A stretch of 64,000 nucleotides of DNA, taken from the NCBI RefSeq assembly GCF_001667115.1, contig NZ_LZIJ01000073.1, forward strand, positions 1 through 64,000. The letters run 5' to 3'. Of the stretch, positions 25,534 through 36,281 are shown in pieces (the first letter of the stretch is position 1; every line of letters begins with the position of its first letter). Below the pieces are notes generated by a model. That model was not told the origin of the DNA, made no database searches, and saw nothing but the letters and a program-made list of their open reading frames with translations. Both the position numbers and the translations under genes were made by a program. The stretch is from Mycobacterium sp. 852002-51163_SCH5372311. Lineage in GTDB: Bacteria > Actinomycetota > Actinomycetes > Mycobacteriales > Mycobacteriaceae.

Positions 25534-26208
25534 TTACCTCGCTCGGCGGGCCAGGCGTTCGGAGTCCGATATGAGCACGCTCTTGCCCTCCAAGCGGATC
25601 CAGCCGCGGTGGGCGAAATCGGCCAGCGCCTTGTTCACCGTTTCCCGTGAGGCGCCCACGAGTTGGGCGATCTCTTCCTGGGTGAGGTCATGGGTAACCC
25701 GCATCGCCCCACCCTCCTGGGTGCCGAAACGCTGGGCCAGCTGCAGCAGCTGTTTGGCCACCCGTCCGGGCACATCCGTGAAGATGAGGTCGGCCAAGTT
25801 GTTGTTGGTGCGGCGCAACCGGCGGGCCAGCACCCGCAACAGCTGCTCGGCGATCTCGGGACGGTCGGCGATCCATGCCCTCAGCGCGTCACGGTCCATC
25901 GAGACCGCGCGCACCTCAGTGATGGTGGTCGCGCTGGACGTCCGCGGCCCCGGGTCGAATATCGACAACTCGCCGAACATGTCCGACGGCCCCATGATGG
26001 TCAACAGGTTCTCCCGGCCGTCCGGCGAGCGGCGGCCGATTTTGACCTTTCCCGCGACGATGATGTACAGCCGATCGCCAGGCTCTCCCTCGGCGAAAAC
26101 CGTATGTCCACGCGGAAAGTCGACAGGTTGCAGTTGTTTGGTCAGTGCGGCGACTGCGCTGGGCTCAACCCCCTGGAAGATCCCTGCCCTTGCCAAGACC
26201 TCGTCCAC
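25534..26208 (-). CDS. crp: Crp/Fnr-family cAMP receptor transcription factor
   Basis: A 224-residue regulator, the same length as M. tuberculosis CRP (Rv3676). The cyclic-nucleotide-binding domain (about 1-115) has [22 protein letters not shown] and [19 protein letters not shown], which holds the cAMP phosphate. The C-terminal winged helix has the recognition helix in [18 protein letters not shown]. It controls genes such as whiB1 and rpfA in M. tuberculosis. Another cAMP component, an adenylate cyclase, is encoded at 57.9-59.5 kb. Confidence 0.95.
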   Translation of the reverse strand: MDEVLARAGIFQGVEPSAVAALTKQLQPVDFPRGHTVFAEGEPGDRLYIIVAGKVKIGRRSPDGRENLLTIMGPSDMFGELSIFDPGPRTSSATTITEVRAVSMDRDALRAWIADRPEIAEQLLRVLARRLRRTNNNLADLIFTDVPGRVAKQLLQLAQRFGTQEGGAMRVTHDLTQEEIAQLVGASRETVNKALADFAHRGWIRLEGKSVLISDSERLARRAR

Positions 26209-26306
26209 GTTGCCTCTTCAGTTTTCCAACAAAGTGATACGGGCAGCCCGACCTGTTACGAGTGACACGCGTTTAAAGGTAGGCCAATCAGTTCGACGTG
26301 CCAACG

Positions 26307-26702
26307 CTACACACGATTGACGTCCCGAGTCTCCCTAAATTGCGGATTAATCCCGGAACGGGCGTCCATTCGCATCGGCAGGCCGGACTCACCCGGGCTG
26401 CGGAGATCGCCGGCAAACAACAACGCGTCGTGGCGTGGTCCGGAAGGGGAGCCGGACGCCGGCGATTCGGCGAGTCGCTCGACCTGGCGGCGGTGCAGAT
26501 AATCCAGCGCCTCTGGCATACCCTCACGGGCCAGCGTGTGGACGTCCACGGCCTCGGCAAGCTCGAGAAACTCGTCGACGTCGGTCGCCGTGACGGTGTC
26601 GGTGGTCAGTTCCCTTTCCAGCCGCCCGAGCCCGAGCGTCGCCAACATGAGCAGCCCCGGAACGCAGGCCACCAGCAACCACGACACAAGGAGAGTAAAC
26701 AT
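26307..26702 (-). CDS. Membrane-anchored small protein (Rv3675-like)
   Basis: 131 residues starting MFTLLVSWLLVACVPGLLML, an uncleaved N-terminal membrane helix of about 25 residues. An acidic, helical cytoplasmic region follows (ATDVDEFLELAEAVDVHTLA). Same position as Rv3675, next to crp and divergent from nth. No catalytic motif; function unknown. Confidence 0.75.
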   Translation of the reverse strand: MFTLLVSWLLVACVPGLLMLATLGLGRLERELTTDTVTATDVDEFLELAEAVDVHTLAREGMPEALDYLHRRQVERLAESPASGSPSGPRHDALLFAGDLRSPGESGLPMRMDARSGINPQFRETRDVNRV

Positions 26703-26758
26703 GGCCTTGGATCAACATGAGGTCTCAGCGAGATCACGAAATCAGTACTCTGTCGTAG

Positions 26759-27556
<798 letters not shown>

Positions 27557-27574
27557 CAGCGGGGCGGGGCGACT

Positions 27575-28207
27575 TTGACCGTAAGAACCCGCTGGACCAT
27601 AGCGATCCTGGCGGTGGTGGCAGCGCTGACGGCGGCGCTGGTGGCGCAATTGCACGACGACTCCCCGACGGCCGGCACGACGCGGCCGGCCGCCGACCGT
27701 CAACACCGCGACGCGGACACCCCCGCGGCGCTTGCGGGGCCCCGGCAGCGCGCGAACCTGCCGTCGTGTCCCGCTGCCGGGAGCGATCCCGGCCCGGCCG
27801 CATTGCGCGGTGTGGTGGTGGAGTGTGCGGCGGACGGTTCGGCCGTCGACGTGGCCCGCGCGCTGGCCGGACGCCGGGTGGTCCTCAACCTGTGGGCGTA
27901 TTGGTGTGTGCCGTGCCGGGCGGAACTGCCGGCCATGGCCGAGTACCAGCGCCGGGTCGGGCCGGACGTGCTGGTGGTGACCGTGCATCAAGACGTGAAC
28001 GAGACGGCAGCGTTGCTGCAATTGGCCGAGCTCGATGTCCGGCTGCCGACCCTGCAGGACGGTCGCCGCCGGGTGGCGGGGGCGTTGGCGGTGGCAAACG
28101 TGATGCCCGCGACGGTTGTGCTGCGGCCGGACGGTAGCGTTGCCCAGACGCTGCCGCGGGCCTTCGCTTCTGCCGATGAGATCGCGGCTGCACTCGGACC
28201 CCACTAA
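27575..28207 (+). CDS. TlpA/ResA-like membrane-anchored thioredoxin (Rv3673c-like)
   Basis: A 210-residue extracytoplasmic thiol oxidoreductase. An N-terminal membrane anchor (about 8-25) and a linker precede a thioredoxin fold with the redox motif WCVPC in NLWAYWCVPCRAELPAM (about 110). The MPATVVLRPDG segment carries the cis-proline. Family members reduce disulfides in exported proteins such as cytochrome c maturation partners. The start is TTG at 27575. It sits between nth and a NUDIX gene as in M. tuberculosis. Confidence 0.88.
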   Translation: MTVRTRWTIAILAVVAALTAALVAQLHDDSPTAGTTRPAADRQHRDADTPAALAGPRQRANLPSCPAAGSDPGPAALRGVVVECAADGSAVDVARALAGRRVVLNLWAYWCVPCRAELPAMAEYQRRVGPDVLVVTVHQDVNETAALLQLAELDVRLPTLQDGRRRVAGALAVANVMPATVVLRPDGSVAQTLPRAFASADEIAAALGPH

Positions 28208-28220
28208 GAAATGACGCGCA

Positions 28221-29033
28221 ATGAGAGCGCCGTGCAACGGCCTGAACGCGATGGAGGCGCCGGTGAACGATGCTTCCCTGACGCCTGAAGCCGGCCCGGC
28301 GTGGTTGCGTCCGCTGGTGGACAACGTCGGCCAGATTCCCGAAGCGTTCCGGCGGCGGCTGCCCGCCGATGTGCTGGCGATGGTGACCGCGGCCCGGGCT
28401 ATGTCCTCGGTGGCCTCGCTTCGTGGCAACGATCGCGAAGCCGCGGTGCTGGTGTTGTTTTCCGGCCCGCAGACCGGCCCGGCCGACGGCAGCCTTCCAG
28501 ACGACGCCGACCTGTTGCTGACCGTGCGGGCCTCGACCCTGCGCCACCATGCCGGTCAGGCGGCGTTTCCCGGCGGCGCATCCGATCCCGGCGACGACGG
28601 GCCGGTAGCCACCGCCCTGCGCGAGGCGCACGAGGAAACCGGAATCGATCTGTCCCGGCTGCATCCGCTGGCCACGATGGAACGGACGTTCATTGCGCCC
28701 TCTCGGTTCCATGTGGTCCCGGTGTTGGCCTACTCACCGGATCCAGGGCCGGTGTCGGTGGTCAACGAGGCCGAAACCGCGATCGTGGCGCGGGTCCCGG
28801 TGCGCGCCTTCGTCAACCCGGCCAACCGGCTGACGGTATACCGCAGCGCTCTCGGTCGCCGATGGGCCGGACCGGCGTTTCTCCTCAACGAAATGCTGGT
28901 ATGGGGATTCACTGGCCAGGTGATCTCTGCGGTGCTCGACGTCGCCGGCTGGGCCCAGCCCTGGGACACCAGCGACGTCCGCGAACTGGATGACGCCATG
29001 GTGCTGGTCGGCGAACAGGGTGGAGCCCGATGA
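28221..29033 (+). CDS. NUDIX hydrolase, CoA-pyrophosphatase-like (Rv3672c-like)
   Basis: 270 residues with a NUDIX box in ALREAHEETGID (REx2EExG) preceded by AFPGGASDPGD, as in CoA-type NUDIX enzymes that cleave nucleoside-diphosphate linkages. There is an N-terminal helical extension of about 70 residues. The ATG at 28221 is used; an internal ATG at 28251 is possible. It overlaps marP by 4 bases (ATGA). Confidence 0.88.
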   Translation: MRAPCNGLNAMEAPVNDASLTPEAGPAWLRPLVDNVGQIPEAFRRRLPADVLAMVTAARAMSSVASLRGNDREAAVLVLFSGPQTGPADGSLPDDADLLLTVRASTLRHHAGQAAFPGGASDPGDDGPVATALREAHEETGIDLSRLHPLATMERTFIAPSRFHVVPVLAYSPDPGPVSVVNEAETAIVARVPVRAFVNPANRLTVYRSALGRRWAGPAFLLNEMLVWGFTGQVISAVLDVAGWAQPWDTSDVRELDDAMVLVGEQGGAR

Positions 29034-30232
29034 ATTCGCTGACACCGTCGGACTGGCTGGATGTGGCCGTGTTGGCGGTCGCGTTCATCGCGGCCATCTC
29101 GGGCTGGCGTTCCGGCGCGATGGGATCGATGCTGTCCTTCGCCGGCGTGCTCCTGGGCGCGCTGGCCGGCGTGCTGCTGGCCCCGCACATCGTCAGCCAT
29201 ATCGCGGCGCCGCGCGCCAAACTGTTCGCCGCGCTGTTTCTCATCCTCGCGCTGGTTGTCGTCGGCGAAGTCGCGGGCGTGGTGCTGGGCCGTGCGGTCC
29301 GCGGCGCAATCCGCAACCGCAATGTCCGGTTGATCGACTCGGTCGTCGGGGTCGGCGTGCAAGTGATCGTCGTGCTGACCGCGGCGTGGCTGTTGGCTAC
29401 TCCGCTGACCCAGTCGAAGGATCAGCCCGAGCTGGCCTCCGCGGTGAAGGGTTCACGGGTGCTCGCTTCGGTGAACGAGGTTGCGCCCCAGATCTTGAAG
29501 ACGGTGCCCAAGCGGCTGTCGGCGCTGCTGAATACCTCGGGTCTGCCCGCAGTGCTGGAGCCGTTCAGCCGGACCCCGGTAGCGCCGGTCGCGTCACCGG
29601 ATCCGGCGCTGGCCAACAACCCGGTGGTGGCCGCTACCCGGCCAAGCGTCGTCAAGATCCGCAGCGTGGCTCCCAGTTGCCAGAAAGTGCTGGAGGGCAG
29701 CGGATTCGTGATATCGCCCAACCGGGTGATGACAAACGCCCACGTGGTGGCGGGGTCTAACAGCGTGCAGGTGTACGCCAGCGGAAATCCGTTCAACGCC
29801 ACGGTGGTGTCCTATGACCCGCGGGTCGACATCGCCATCCTCGCCGTGCCCAACCTGCCGCCGCCACCTCTGGCCTTCGCTCAGGCCGAGGCGAAGTCGG
29901 GCACCAGCGTCGTGGTGCTCGGCTATCCCGGCGGCGGCAACTTCACGGCCACCCCCGCCAGGGTTCGCGAGGCCATCAAGCTCAGCGGGCCGGACATCTA
30001 CCGGGACCCCAAACCGGTAACCCGTGACGTGTACACGATTTTCGCGAACGTGGAGCAGGGCAATTCGGGCGGACCGCTGATCGACCTCAGCGGCCGGGTG
30101 CTCGGTGTGGTGTTCGGTGCGGCTGTCGACGACGCCAACACCGGCTTCGTGCTGACGGCCGACGAGGTGGCCGCTCAACTCGAGCGGATCGGCTACACCC
30201 AGCCGGTGGCTACCGGCGCCTGCGTCAGCTGA
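29030..30232 (+). CDS. marP: Membrane-anchored acid-resistance serine protease MarP
   Basis: A 400-residue periplasmic protease with four N-terminal membrane helices (about 8-145). The chymotrypsin-like domain has its catalytic His in NAHVVAGS, Asp in DPRVDIAILAV and Ser in EQGNSGGPLID. MarP (Rv3671c) is required for intrabacterial pH control in acid and cleaves the peptidoglycan hydrolase RipA. Two cysteines (VAPSC and TGAC) may form the regulatory disulfide known for the family. The 3' end overlaps the convergent hydrolase gene by 8 bases. Confidence 0.93.
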   Translation: MNSLTPSDWLDVAVLAVAFIAAISGWRSGAMGSMLSFAGVLLGALAGVLLAPHIVSHIAAPRAKLFAALFLILALVVVGEVAGVVLGRAVRGAIRNRNVRLIDSVVGVGVQVIVVLTAAWLLATPLTQSKDQPELASAVKGSRVLASVNEVAPQILKTVPKRLSALLNTSGLPAVLEPFSRTPVAPVASPDPALANNPVVAATRPSVVKIRSVAPSCQKVLEGSGFVISPNRVMTNAHVVAGSNSVQVYASGNPFNATVVSYDPRVDIAILAVPNLPPPPLAFAQAEAKSGTSVVVLGYPGGGNFTATPARVREAIKLSGPDIYRDPKPVTRDVYTIFANVEQGNSGGPLIDLSGRVLGVVFGAAVDDANTGFVLTADEVAAQLERIGYTQPVATGACVS

Positions 30233-31193
30233 GCCGCGGCCCGTGCACGTGCTCGAGGAAGCGCGTCAAATGCCGGTTCACTTCGTGCGGTGCTTCTTCG
30301 TGGCTGAAATGCCCTGCGCCGGCAATGGATAAGTAGCGTCCGTGCGGAGCGTAGTGCTGCGTGCGGTCGACGGGGTCGGCCAGCACGTAGGGGTCCGCGT
30401 CGCCGCGCAGGTGCAGCAATGGCAGGCCGAGCTGTTGGGACATCGACTTGATGAAGCGCCGACCCTCGTCGCGCAGCTGACTGCGAACCGCCCAGCGCTG
30501 GTACTCGAGTGCGCAGTGCGCTGCACCGGGAATCCGAATCGCCTGCCGCAGATGTCCGATTGTGAGTGAAAAGTCTTCAGAAGCAACCCATTTGGCCGAG
30601 CTACGGCTGCGGACCAGCCGCTCGATCTCATCGGAATTGTGTCGGGTGAGCAGCCGCTCCGGCCACAGCGGCACCTGGTAGCGCAGCAGCGTCGGCAACA
30701 GCGCCCGGCTCTGGTCGCGCCGGGTCAGCGTGGACCTCCGCAACGCGGCCGGATGCGGTGAGCTGATCAGCGCGATGGCACGCACCAGCCGTGAATGCAG
30801 TAATGCGGTGGCCCAGCAGGTCAGCCCGCCGTCGGCGTGGCCGATCAGGGTTGCCGAAGAGTGTCCGAGCGCCCGTATCAGCCCGGCGGTGTCGCCGGCG
30901 AGCGTCCAGCCGTCGTAGCCGCGCGGAGGCTTGTCGCTACCGCCGTAGCCGCGCAAATCGACCGCGACCACGCGTGCTCCGGTCAGTTCACGCAGCTGGT
31001 GCCGCCACGACCACCAAAACGAGCCGAAACCGTGCAGCAGGATCACCAGTGGCCGCGCCGTGGCCGGCTCGGTGGGACTATTCGGATCAGTCGCCACGGC
31101 TTCGACGACGTGGAACCGGATGCCGTTGGCGTGCACGTCCAGATGGCGCCATGGCCCGTCGATGCGGACCACCGACGGATCTGGTGCTGGCAT
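30225..31193 (-). CDS. ephE: Alpha/beta hydrolase (EphE-like epoxide hydrolase family)
   Basis: A 322-residue alpha/beta-fold enzyme. The oxyanion HGF is in LLHGFGSFWWSW and DLRGYGGSDKPP is a typical motif. The nucleophile is Asp in IGHADGGLTC, the position used by epoxide hydrolases rather than a serine. The acid is in GDADPYVLAD and the base His in GAGHFSHEEAP. The position matches EphE (Rv3670). The physiological substrate is unknown. It directly precedes the holin-like membrane gene on its 5' side. Confidence 0.88.
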   Translation of the reverse strand: MPAPDPSVVRIDGPWRHLDVHANGIRFHVVEAVATDPNSPTEPATARPLVILLHGFGSFWWSWRHQLRELTGARVVAVDLRGYGGSDKPPRGYDGWTLAGDTAGLIRALGHSSATLIGHADGGLTCWATALLHSRLVRAIALISSPHPAALRRSTLTRRDQSRALLPTLLRYQVPLWPERLLTRHNSDEIERLVRSRSSAKWVASEDFSLTIGHLRQAIRIPGAAHCALEYQRWAVRSQLRDEGRRFIKSMSQQLGLPLLHLRGDADPYVLADPVDRTQHYAPHGRYLSIAGAGHFSHEEAPHEVNRHLTRFLEHVHGPRLS

Positions 31194-31718
31194 CTACCAA
31201 CCTGAGGGGTCGGCGGGCTTCTTCAGATCCGTGCCATCGGACGTGATTGCCTTGGGGGCCCCGGGCTTGTCGTGGCCCGGGGTGAGCGCGGTTCGCGTCT
31301 CCTTGACCGATTCGATGGTCTCGCGCGGCCCGCGGATCCGGCGGACCTTCAGGTAGCCGAACAGGGCCAGCACCGCGCCGACGACGATCATGATCGCAAA
31401 CACGATCAGGAACGCCACCCACCGCCACAGCCAGGTGTCGAGCAGCTCGGCGAGGAAGAAGAAGAAAAAGAACGTGGAATAGAACAGCACCACCAGCGCA
31501 GCGATGAAGAACACGCTGCCGGTCAGGCCCTTCTTGACGTCACGGGTGATCTCGGCACGGGCAAGTTCGACCTCGGCGCGCACCAGCGTGGACATTTGCG
31601 TCGTCGCGTCTTTGATCAGGTCACCGATCGACGGATCGCCCGACCGCGCATGCGGATCGGCCAACGGAATCGTGGTCAAGGTGCTGGGCACACCGTTCGT
31701 GTGATCGGCTTTGCTCAC
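31194..31718 (-). CDS. Phage-holin-family/DUF1469 membrane protein (Rv3669-like)
   Basis: 174 residues. A cytoplasmic helical region (GDLIKDATTQMSTLVRAEVE) comes first, then two membrane helices (about 70-92, containing a run of seven phenylalanines, and about 98-122), then a charged tail (KVRRIRGPRETIESVKE). This is the DUF1469/holin III-like pattern of actinobacteria; members are not known lysis proteins. The stop abuts the start of the EphE-like gene, so they are co-transcribed. Confidence 0.82.
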   Translation of the reverse strand: MSKADHTNGVPSTLTTIPLADPHARSGDPSIGDLIKDATTQMSTLVRAEVELARAEITRDVKKGLTGSVFFIAALVVLFYSTFFFFFFLAELLDTWLWRWVAFLIVFAIMIVVGAVLALFGYLKVRRIRGPRETIESVKETRTALTPGHDKPGAPKAITSDGTDLKKPADPSGW

Positions 31719-31943
31719 AGACGGTCCTTTCGGTTTACTTGCCCGGTTCGCTGTCGTCGCGGTTCATGTTGCCATGTGGTGCTCTGCCAGACGAGGCCAG
31801 CCACAGCACACTGGAGGAGTGACGATCAATCGCCCGACCAATTGACGGCCATCGCAATTCGGGCTGAGCGGGCAGCGGCAGCCGATCATTTAGACTGGCG
31901 CACCTGTTCTCCGACGTTCAACCAGCCAGACAGGAGTTTCCCT

Positions 31944-32639
31944 GTGCATACAGTGCACCGGTGGGTCGCGATGGCGGTCGCCGCCATGCTCTGGGCACTG
32001 GTTGGATTGCCTACGACTGCGTCGGCTGACGACAGGATCCCGTTGGGCGGTGGGGCGGGCATCGTCGTCAACGGGGACACCATGTGCACCCTGACCACGA
32101 TCGGTACCGATCGCACCGGTCAGCTCGTCGGCTTCACGTCCGCGCACTGCGGAAGTCCGGGTGCTCAGGTCGCCGCGGAGGTCGCGGAAAACCGGGGTCC
32201 GCTGGGCGTCATGGTCGCCGGCAACGACACCCTGGACTATGCGGTGATCAAGTTCGACCCGGCCAAGGTGGCGCCGGTGGCCAACTACAACGGCTTCGTG
32301 ATCAACGGCATCGGGCCGGACCCGGCGTTCGGCGAGATCGCCTGCAAGCAGGGGCGCACCACGGGGAACTCCTGCGGCGTCACCTGGGGGATGGGTCAGA
32401 CGCCGGGCACCATCGTCATGCAGGTCTGCGGACGCCCAGGAGATTCGGGGGCGCCGGTGACCGTCAACAATCTGCTGGTCGGCATGATCCACGGCGCCTT
32501 CAGCGACAACCTGCCGACCTGCGTCATCAAGTACATTCCGCTGCACACGCCGGCGGTGGTGATGGACTTCAACTCGATACTGGCCGACGTCACCGCCAAG
32601 AATCGCCCCGGCGCGGGTTTCGTGCCGGTGCCGGGCTGA
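31944..32639 (+). CDS. Secreted S1-family serine protease-like protein (Rv3668c-like)
   Basis: 231 residues with an N-terminal signal peptide (hydrophobic VAMAVAAMLWALVGLP, cleavage near ASA-DDR). The chymotrypsin fold has catalytic His in TSAHCGSPG, Asp in NDTLDYAVIKF and Ser in CGRPGDSGAPV. Cysteines CTLT/SAHC, CKQG/NSC and QVC/PTC suggest three disulfides. GTG at 31944 with CAGGAG upstream is the start; the longer frame back to 31272 has no similarity. It is probably exported and close to Rv3668c. Confidence 0.87.
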   Translation: MHTVHRWVAMAVAAMLWALVGLPTTASADDRIPLGGGAGIVVNGDTMCTLTTIGTDRTGQLVGFTSAHCGSPGAQVAAEVAENRGPLGVMVAGNDTLDYAVIKFDPAKVAPVANYNGFVINGIGPDPAFGEIACKQGRTTGNSCGVTWGMGQTPGTIVMQVCGRPGDSGAPVTVNNLLVGMIHGAFSDNLPTCVIKYIPLHTPAVVMDFNSILADVTAKNRPGAGFVPVPG

Positions 32640-32772
32640 GGGGGTCGGGTATCGAGTCCGCGGTCAACACGTCGAGACTGCGCTCACGGCGTCGAGCCTG
32701 CGTCTACGGCTAGGGGCAGGCGCATTTTTTCGCCCTGGCCGCAGACTCGATGAGCCCAGAATGTCGCGCGAG

Positions 32773-34737
32773 TTACTTGGCCGCCTTGATCGCGTCGAAC
32801 ACGCCGGGATCGAGGAGCGTTGACGTGTCGCCAAGCTCGCGGTTTTCGGCGACGTCGCGCAACAACCTGCGCATGATTTTGCCGCTGCGGGTCTTGGGCA
32901 ACTCCGGCACGACGTGAATCTCGCGCGGTTTGGCGATCGGCGAGATCTCCCGGGCCACCTCGGCGCGCAGCTCCTCGACGGTTCCTTCGTGTGCGTCGTC
33001 GCTGTTGCACAGGACGACGAAGGCGCAAATGGCTTGGCCGGTGGTGTCGTCGGTGACTCCGACCACCGCAGCCTCGGCGACACCGGAGTGGCCGACGAGA
33101 GCCGATTCCACTTCGGCGGTGGAAATGCGGTGCCCGGACACGTTCATCACGTCGTCGATGCGGCCCAGCACCCAGATCGCTCCGTCGGGGTCGGAGCGGG
33201 CACCATCGCCGGCGAAGTAGAAGCCCTTGTCGGCGAATTTCGACCAGTAGGTTTCCCGGTAGCGGTCCGGGTCACCCCAGATGCCGCGCAGCATCGACGG
33301 CCAGGGCTGGTCCACGACCAGATAGCCGCTGATGTGCCCCGCCTCGTCATCGGCGGGCTCCAGCGGATCACCATGGTCGTCAACGATTTTGGCTGAGATG
33401 CCGGGCAGCGGTGCCATCGCCGAACCGGGTTTGGCCGCAGCCACTCCGGGCAGCGGCGAGATCATCGCTGAGCCGGTCTCGGTCTGCCACCAGGTATCCA
33501 CCACCGGAACCCGGCCTGCGCCAAGGACATCGCGGTACCAGCGCCAAGCCTCGGGGTTGATCGGTTCCCCGACCGAGCCCAGCAGTCGAATGCTGGACAG
33601 GTCATGGGAGTCGGGAATTTGCCTACCCCACTTCATGAACGTCCGGATCAACGTGGGTGCAGCGTAATAGATTGTGACGCCGTACTTTTCGATGATCTGG
33701 AAGTGCCGGTGTTCATCAGGAGTGTTGGGCGTGCCCTCGTAGAGAACCTCGGTGATGCCGTTGCACAGTGGACCGTAAACGCCGTAGGTGTGGCCGGTGA
33801 CCCAGCCGATGTCTGCGGTACACCAGAACACGTCGGTTTCGGGCTTGACGTCGAAAATGGCGTGCATCGTGTAGCCACACTGGGTGAGGTAGCCGCCGCT
33901 GGTATGCACGATGCCTTTGGGCTTGCCGGTGGTACCCGACGTGTACAGCAAGAACAGCGGCTGCTCGGCATCGAACGGTTCCGGGGTGTGCTCGGGTGAC
34001 GCGGAGTCGACGGCGTCGTGCCACCACAGGTCGCGGCCGTCTTTCCAGGGCACGTCAATCCCGGTGCGCCGCACCACGATAACGTGCTCGACGGGACTGT
34101 CCGGTCCTTCGACCGCCTCGTCCGCGGCGTCCTTCAGCGGCGCCGGCTTGCCGCGGCGGAATTGTCCGTCGGTCGTGATCAGCAGCTTGGCTTCGGCGTC
34201 GGCGATCCGGGCGCGCAGTGCCTTGGCGGTGAAGCCGGCGAACACCACGCTGTGCATGACCCCCAATCGCGCGCAGGCCAACATGGCGATCACTGCTTCG
34301 GGAATCAACGGCATGTAGATCGCGACGCGATCACCGGCCGAAAGACCGAGATCGGTCAAAGCGTTGGCAGCCTTGCAGACCTGCGTCTGCAGATCGGAAT
34401 ACGTCAAACTTTGGCTGTCGCCGACCGGCTCGCCCTCCCAGTGGATAGCGACCCGATCGCCGTGGCCGGCCTCGACGTGGCGGTCCACGCAGTTATAGGC
34501 GACATTGAGCTTGCCGCCGACAAACCATTTGGCGAATGGTGCATCCGACCAGTCCAACACCTCGGTAAAGGGTGTCTCCCACGACAGCCGCTCGGCTTGC
34601 TTGGCCCAGAACGCCAGCCGGTCTTCCTCTGCCTCCCGATAGAGATCCTCGCGGGCGTTGGCTTGCTCTACGAACTGTGCGGGCGGCGGATACGACGGCG
34701 GGCCCTGGTGAGGTCCTTCGGCATCGGTGTCGCTCAC
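32773..34737 (-). CDS. acs: Acetyl-CoA synthetase
   Basis: A 654-residue ANL-superfamily ligase that makes acetyl-CoA from acetate and ATP. The P-loop-like motif is YTSGTTGKPKGIVHT, the A5 motif is DTWWQTETG, the hinge region is GRIDDVMNVSGHRIS, and the C-terminal PKTRSGKIMRRLLR carries the lysine that is acetylated by cAMP-regulated Pat enzymes in mycobacteria. A full-length match to Acs (Rv3667). Two PPE genes lie upstream where I recall dppA directly following in M. tuberculosis. Confidence 0.95.
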   Translation of the reverse strand: MSDTDAEGPHQGPPSYPPPAQFVEQANAREDLYREAEEDRLAFWAKQAERLSWETPFTEVLDWSDAPFAKWFVGGKLNVAYNCVDRHVEAGHGDRVAIHWEGEPVGDSQSLTYSDLQTQVCKAANALTDLGLSAGDRVAIYMPLIPEAVIAMLACARLGVMHSVVFAGFTAKALRARIADAEAKLLITTDGQFRRGKPAPLKDAADEAVEGPDSPVEHVIVVRRTGIDVPWKDGRDLWWHDAVDSASPEHTPEPFDAEQPLFLLYTSGTTGKPKGIVHTSGGYLTQCGYTMHAIFDVKPETDVFWCTADIGWVTGHTYGVYGPLCNGITEVLYEGTPNTPDEHRHFQIIEKYGVTIYYAAPTLIRTFMKWGRQIPDSHDLSSIRLLGSVGEPINPEAWRWYRDVLGAGRVPVVDTWWQTETGSAMISPLPGVAAAKPGSAMAPLPGISAKIVDDHGDPLEPADDEAGHISGYLVVDQPWPSMLRGIWGDPDRYRETYWSKFADKGFYFAGDGARSDPDGAIWVLGRIDDVMNVSGHRISTAEVESALVGHSGVAEAAVVGVTDDTTGQAICAFVVLCNSDDAHEGTVEELRAEVAREISPIAKPREIHVVPELPKTRSGKIMRRLLRDVAENRELGDTSTLLDPGVFDAIKAAK

Positions 34738-34875
34738 TGGCTTCTCTCCTGGGTCGAGGCGCTGCCGTGCGGTGGGCCGATCGGGTCTCGGCTCGCGCCT
34801 GCGAGCCTAGCGCCGCAACGATGGGCGCGCAGCGAGCGAGGCATCCGCGGCGAGGGCATCCACGGCGACGCCGTC

Positions 34876-36177
34876 TTAGCCGGCCGACGGCGAATGGGGA
34901 ATCAGGGACGGACGGAACCCAACTCGCAGCGCACCTTCGGATTCGCGTCCCACCATGCCGCCCAGCGGCAGTCTGGAAATCGCGGGTCCGCTCGCTGTCG
35001 ACGGCGTCCCGGCCGGTACGACGCCGGTATGGATGGGCGCCGGCGCAGTCATCGGCACGGCTTGCGCCGCTTGAGAGCCCCAACTCGGAGGCACTGACAA
35101 AGTCCCCAGCGGCGTCGCTTGGCCCAGGCTCGCTGCCGCGCCGGATCCGCCCGAAGGACCCAAAACTCCGGCACCACCGAGCTGTCCCAAGGCGCCCAAC
35201 GGTCCCAATCCTGCGGACTCGCTCAACTCGTCCGCGCCGGTGAAGTCCATGCCTACGCCGATCAAATCCAGGCCCACACCTCCGCCGTCCAAACCCACCA
35301 GACCGAACGCGTCCATGCCGAGACCCGCGGTGTCCTCAGCCAAGCCCAGTTCCTCACCGCTAAGACCGGTCAGGCCCGTCGCCGCGCCCTCGAGAGCGCC
35401 GGCGCTTTTGCCGACGCCCTTCATGCCTGACACGCCGGCGAGGCCGGAAACCGCGGCAACCGGCGCCGATGCCGCAGACGACATGCCCGACGAGGCAATC
35501 GTGCCCGCGGTTGACGATCCGGGCGTCGCCAGACCCTGCAGCGTCTGGGGCACCGTGGACATCAGGTGCGTCGACGCCGTGTGCGCCACAGCGCCGGCAC
35601 GAGTGCCCGCCGCATGCGCGACCGCGCCAGCCTGGGCGCCAACGCCACCGGGGCTGGTCGTCTGCGGCGGCGGGGTGAACGCCGTAACAGCCGACGCGGC
35701 AGCAGAACTCGCCGCGTAGCCGTACATCGCCGCGACGTCCTGGGCCCACATCTCCGCGTACTCCGCTTCGTTGGCCATGATCGCAGGCGTGTTCTGCCCC
35801 AGCAGGTTGGTCGCCACCAACGTCGCCAACTGAACCCGGTTGGCCGCCACCATCGGCGGCGGCACCGTCATCGCATAGGCGGTTTCGAAGGCGCCGGCAG
35901 CCGCGGTGGCTTGCCTGGCCGCCTCTTCGCACTGGGTGGCGGTGGCTCTCATCCAGACCAGGTAGGGCGTGACCGCGGCCGCCATCGACATCGACGACGG
36001 GCCGATCCACGATTGCCCGGTCAGCCGTGTCATTACCGACTGATAGCCCCCGGCGGCGGTGTGCAGTTCGGCGGCCAGCGCGTCCCATCCCGCCGAGGCC
36101 GCCAGCATGGGTGCTGCCCCGGGGCCCGTATACATGCGGCTGGAGTTGATCTCTGGTGGTAGTCCGGCAAAATCCAT
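34876..36177 (-). CDS. PPE-SVP subfamily protein
   Basis: 433 residues. The N-terminal PPE domain (about 1-175) begins [20 protein letters not shown] and has [20 protein letters not shown]. The variable C-terminal region is Gly/Ala-rich and ends with the SVPPSW motif and an RLPLGGMVG segment typical of PPE-SVP proteins. Such proteins are secreted by ESX (type VII) systems, usually as heterodimers with PE proteins and aided by EspG. No PE gene is adjacent. It is 104 bases from the second PPE gene and on the same strand. Confidence 0.9.
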   Translation of the reverse strand: MDFAGLPPEINSSRMYTGPGAAPMLAASAGWDALAAELHTAAGGYQSVMTRLTGQSWIGPSSMSMAAAVTPYLVWMRATATQCEEAARQATAAAGAFETAYAMTVPPPMVAANRVQLATLVATNLLGQNTPAIMANEAEYAEMWAQDVAAMYGYAASSAAASAVTAFTPPPQTTSPGGVGAQAGAVAHAAGTRAGAVAHTASTHLMSTVPQTLQGLATPGSSTAGTIASSGMSSAASAPVAAVSGLAGVSGMKGVGKSAGALEGAATGLTGLSGEELGLAEDTAGLGMDAFGLVGLDGGGVGLDLIGVGMDFTGADELSESAGLGPLGALGQLGGAGVLGPSGGSGAAASLGQATPLGTLSVPPSWGSQAAQAVPMTAPAPIHTGVVPAGTPSTASGPAISRLPLGGMVGRESEGALRVGFRPSLIPHSPSAG

Positions 36178-36281
36178 CCCAGTTCCTTGGGTTTAGGGGT
36201 TGATCGATTTGAGGTTTTTGAGCAAATAGCGGTCGCGGTTACTGCCGTCGCGCCGGTTTGGCCGAGGCGTTCCGCTGTTGC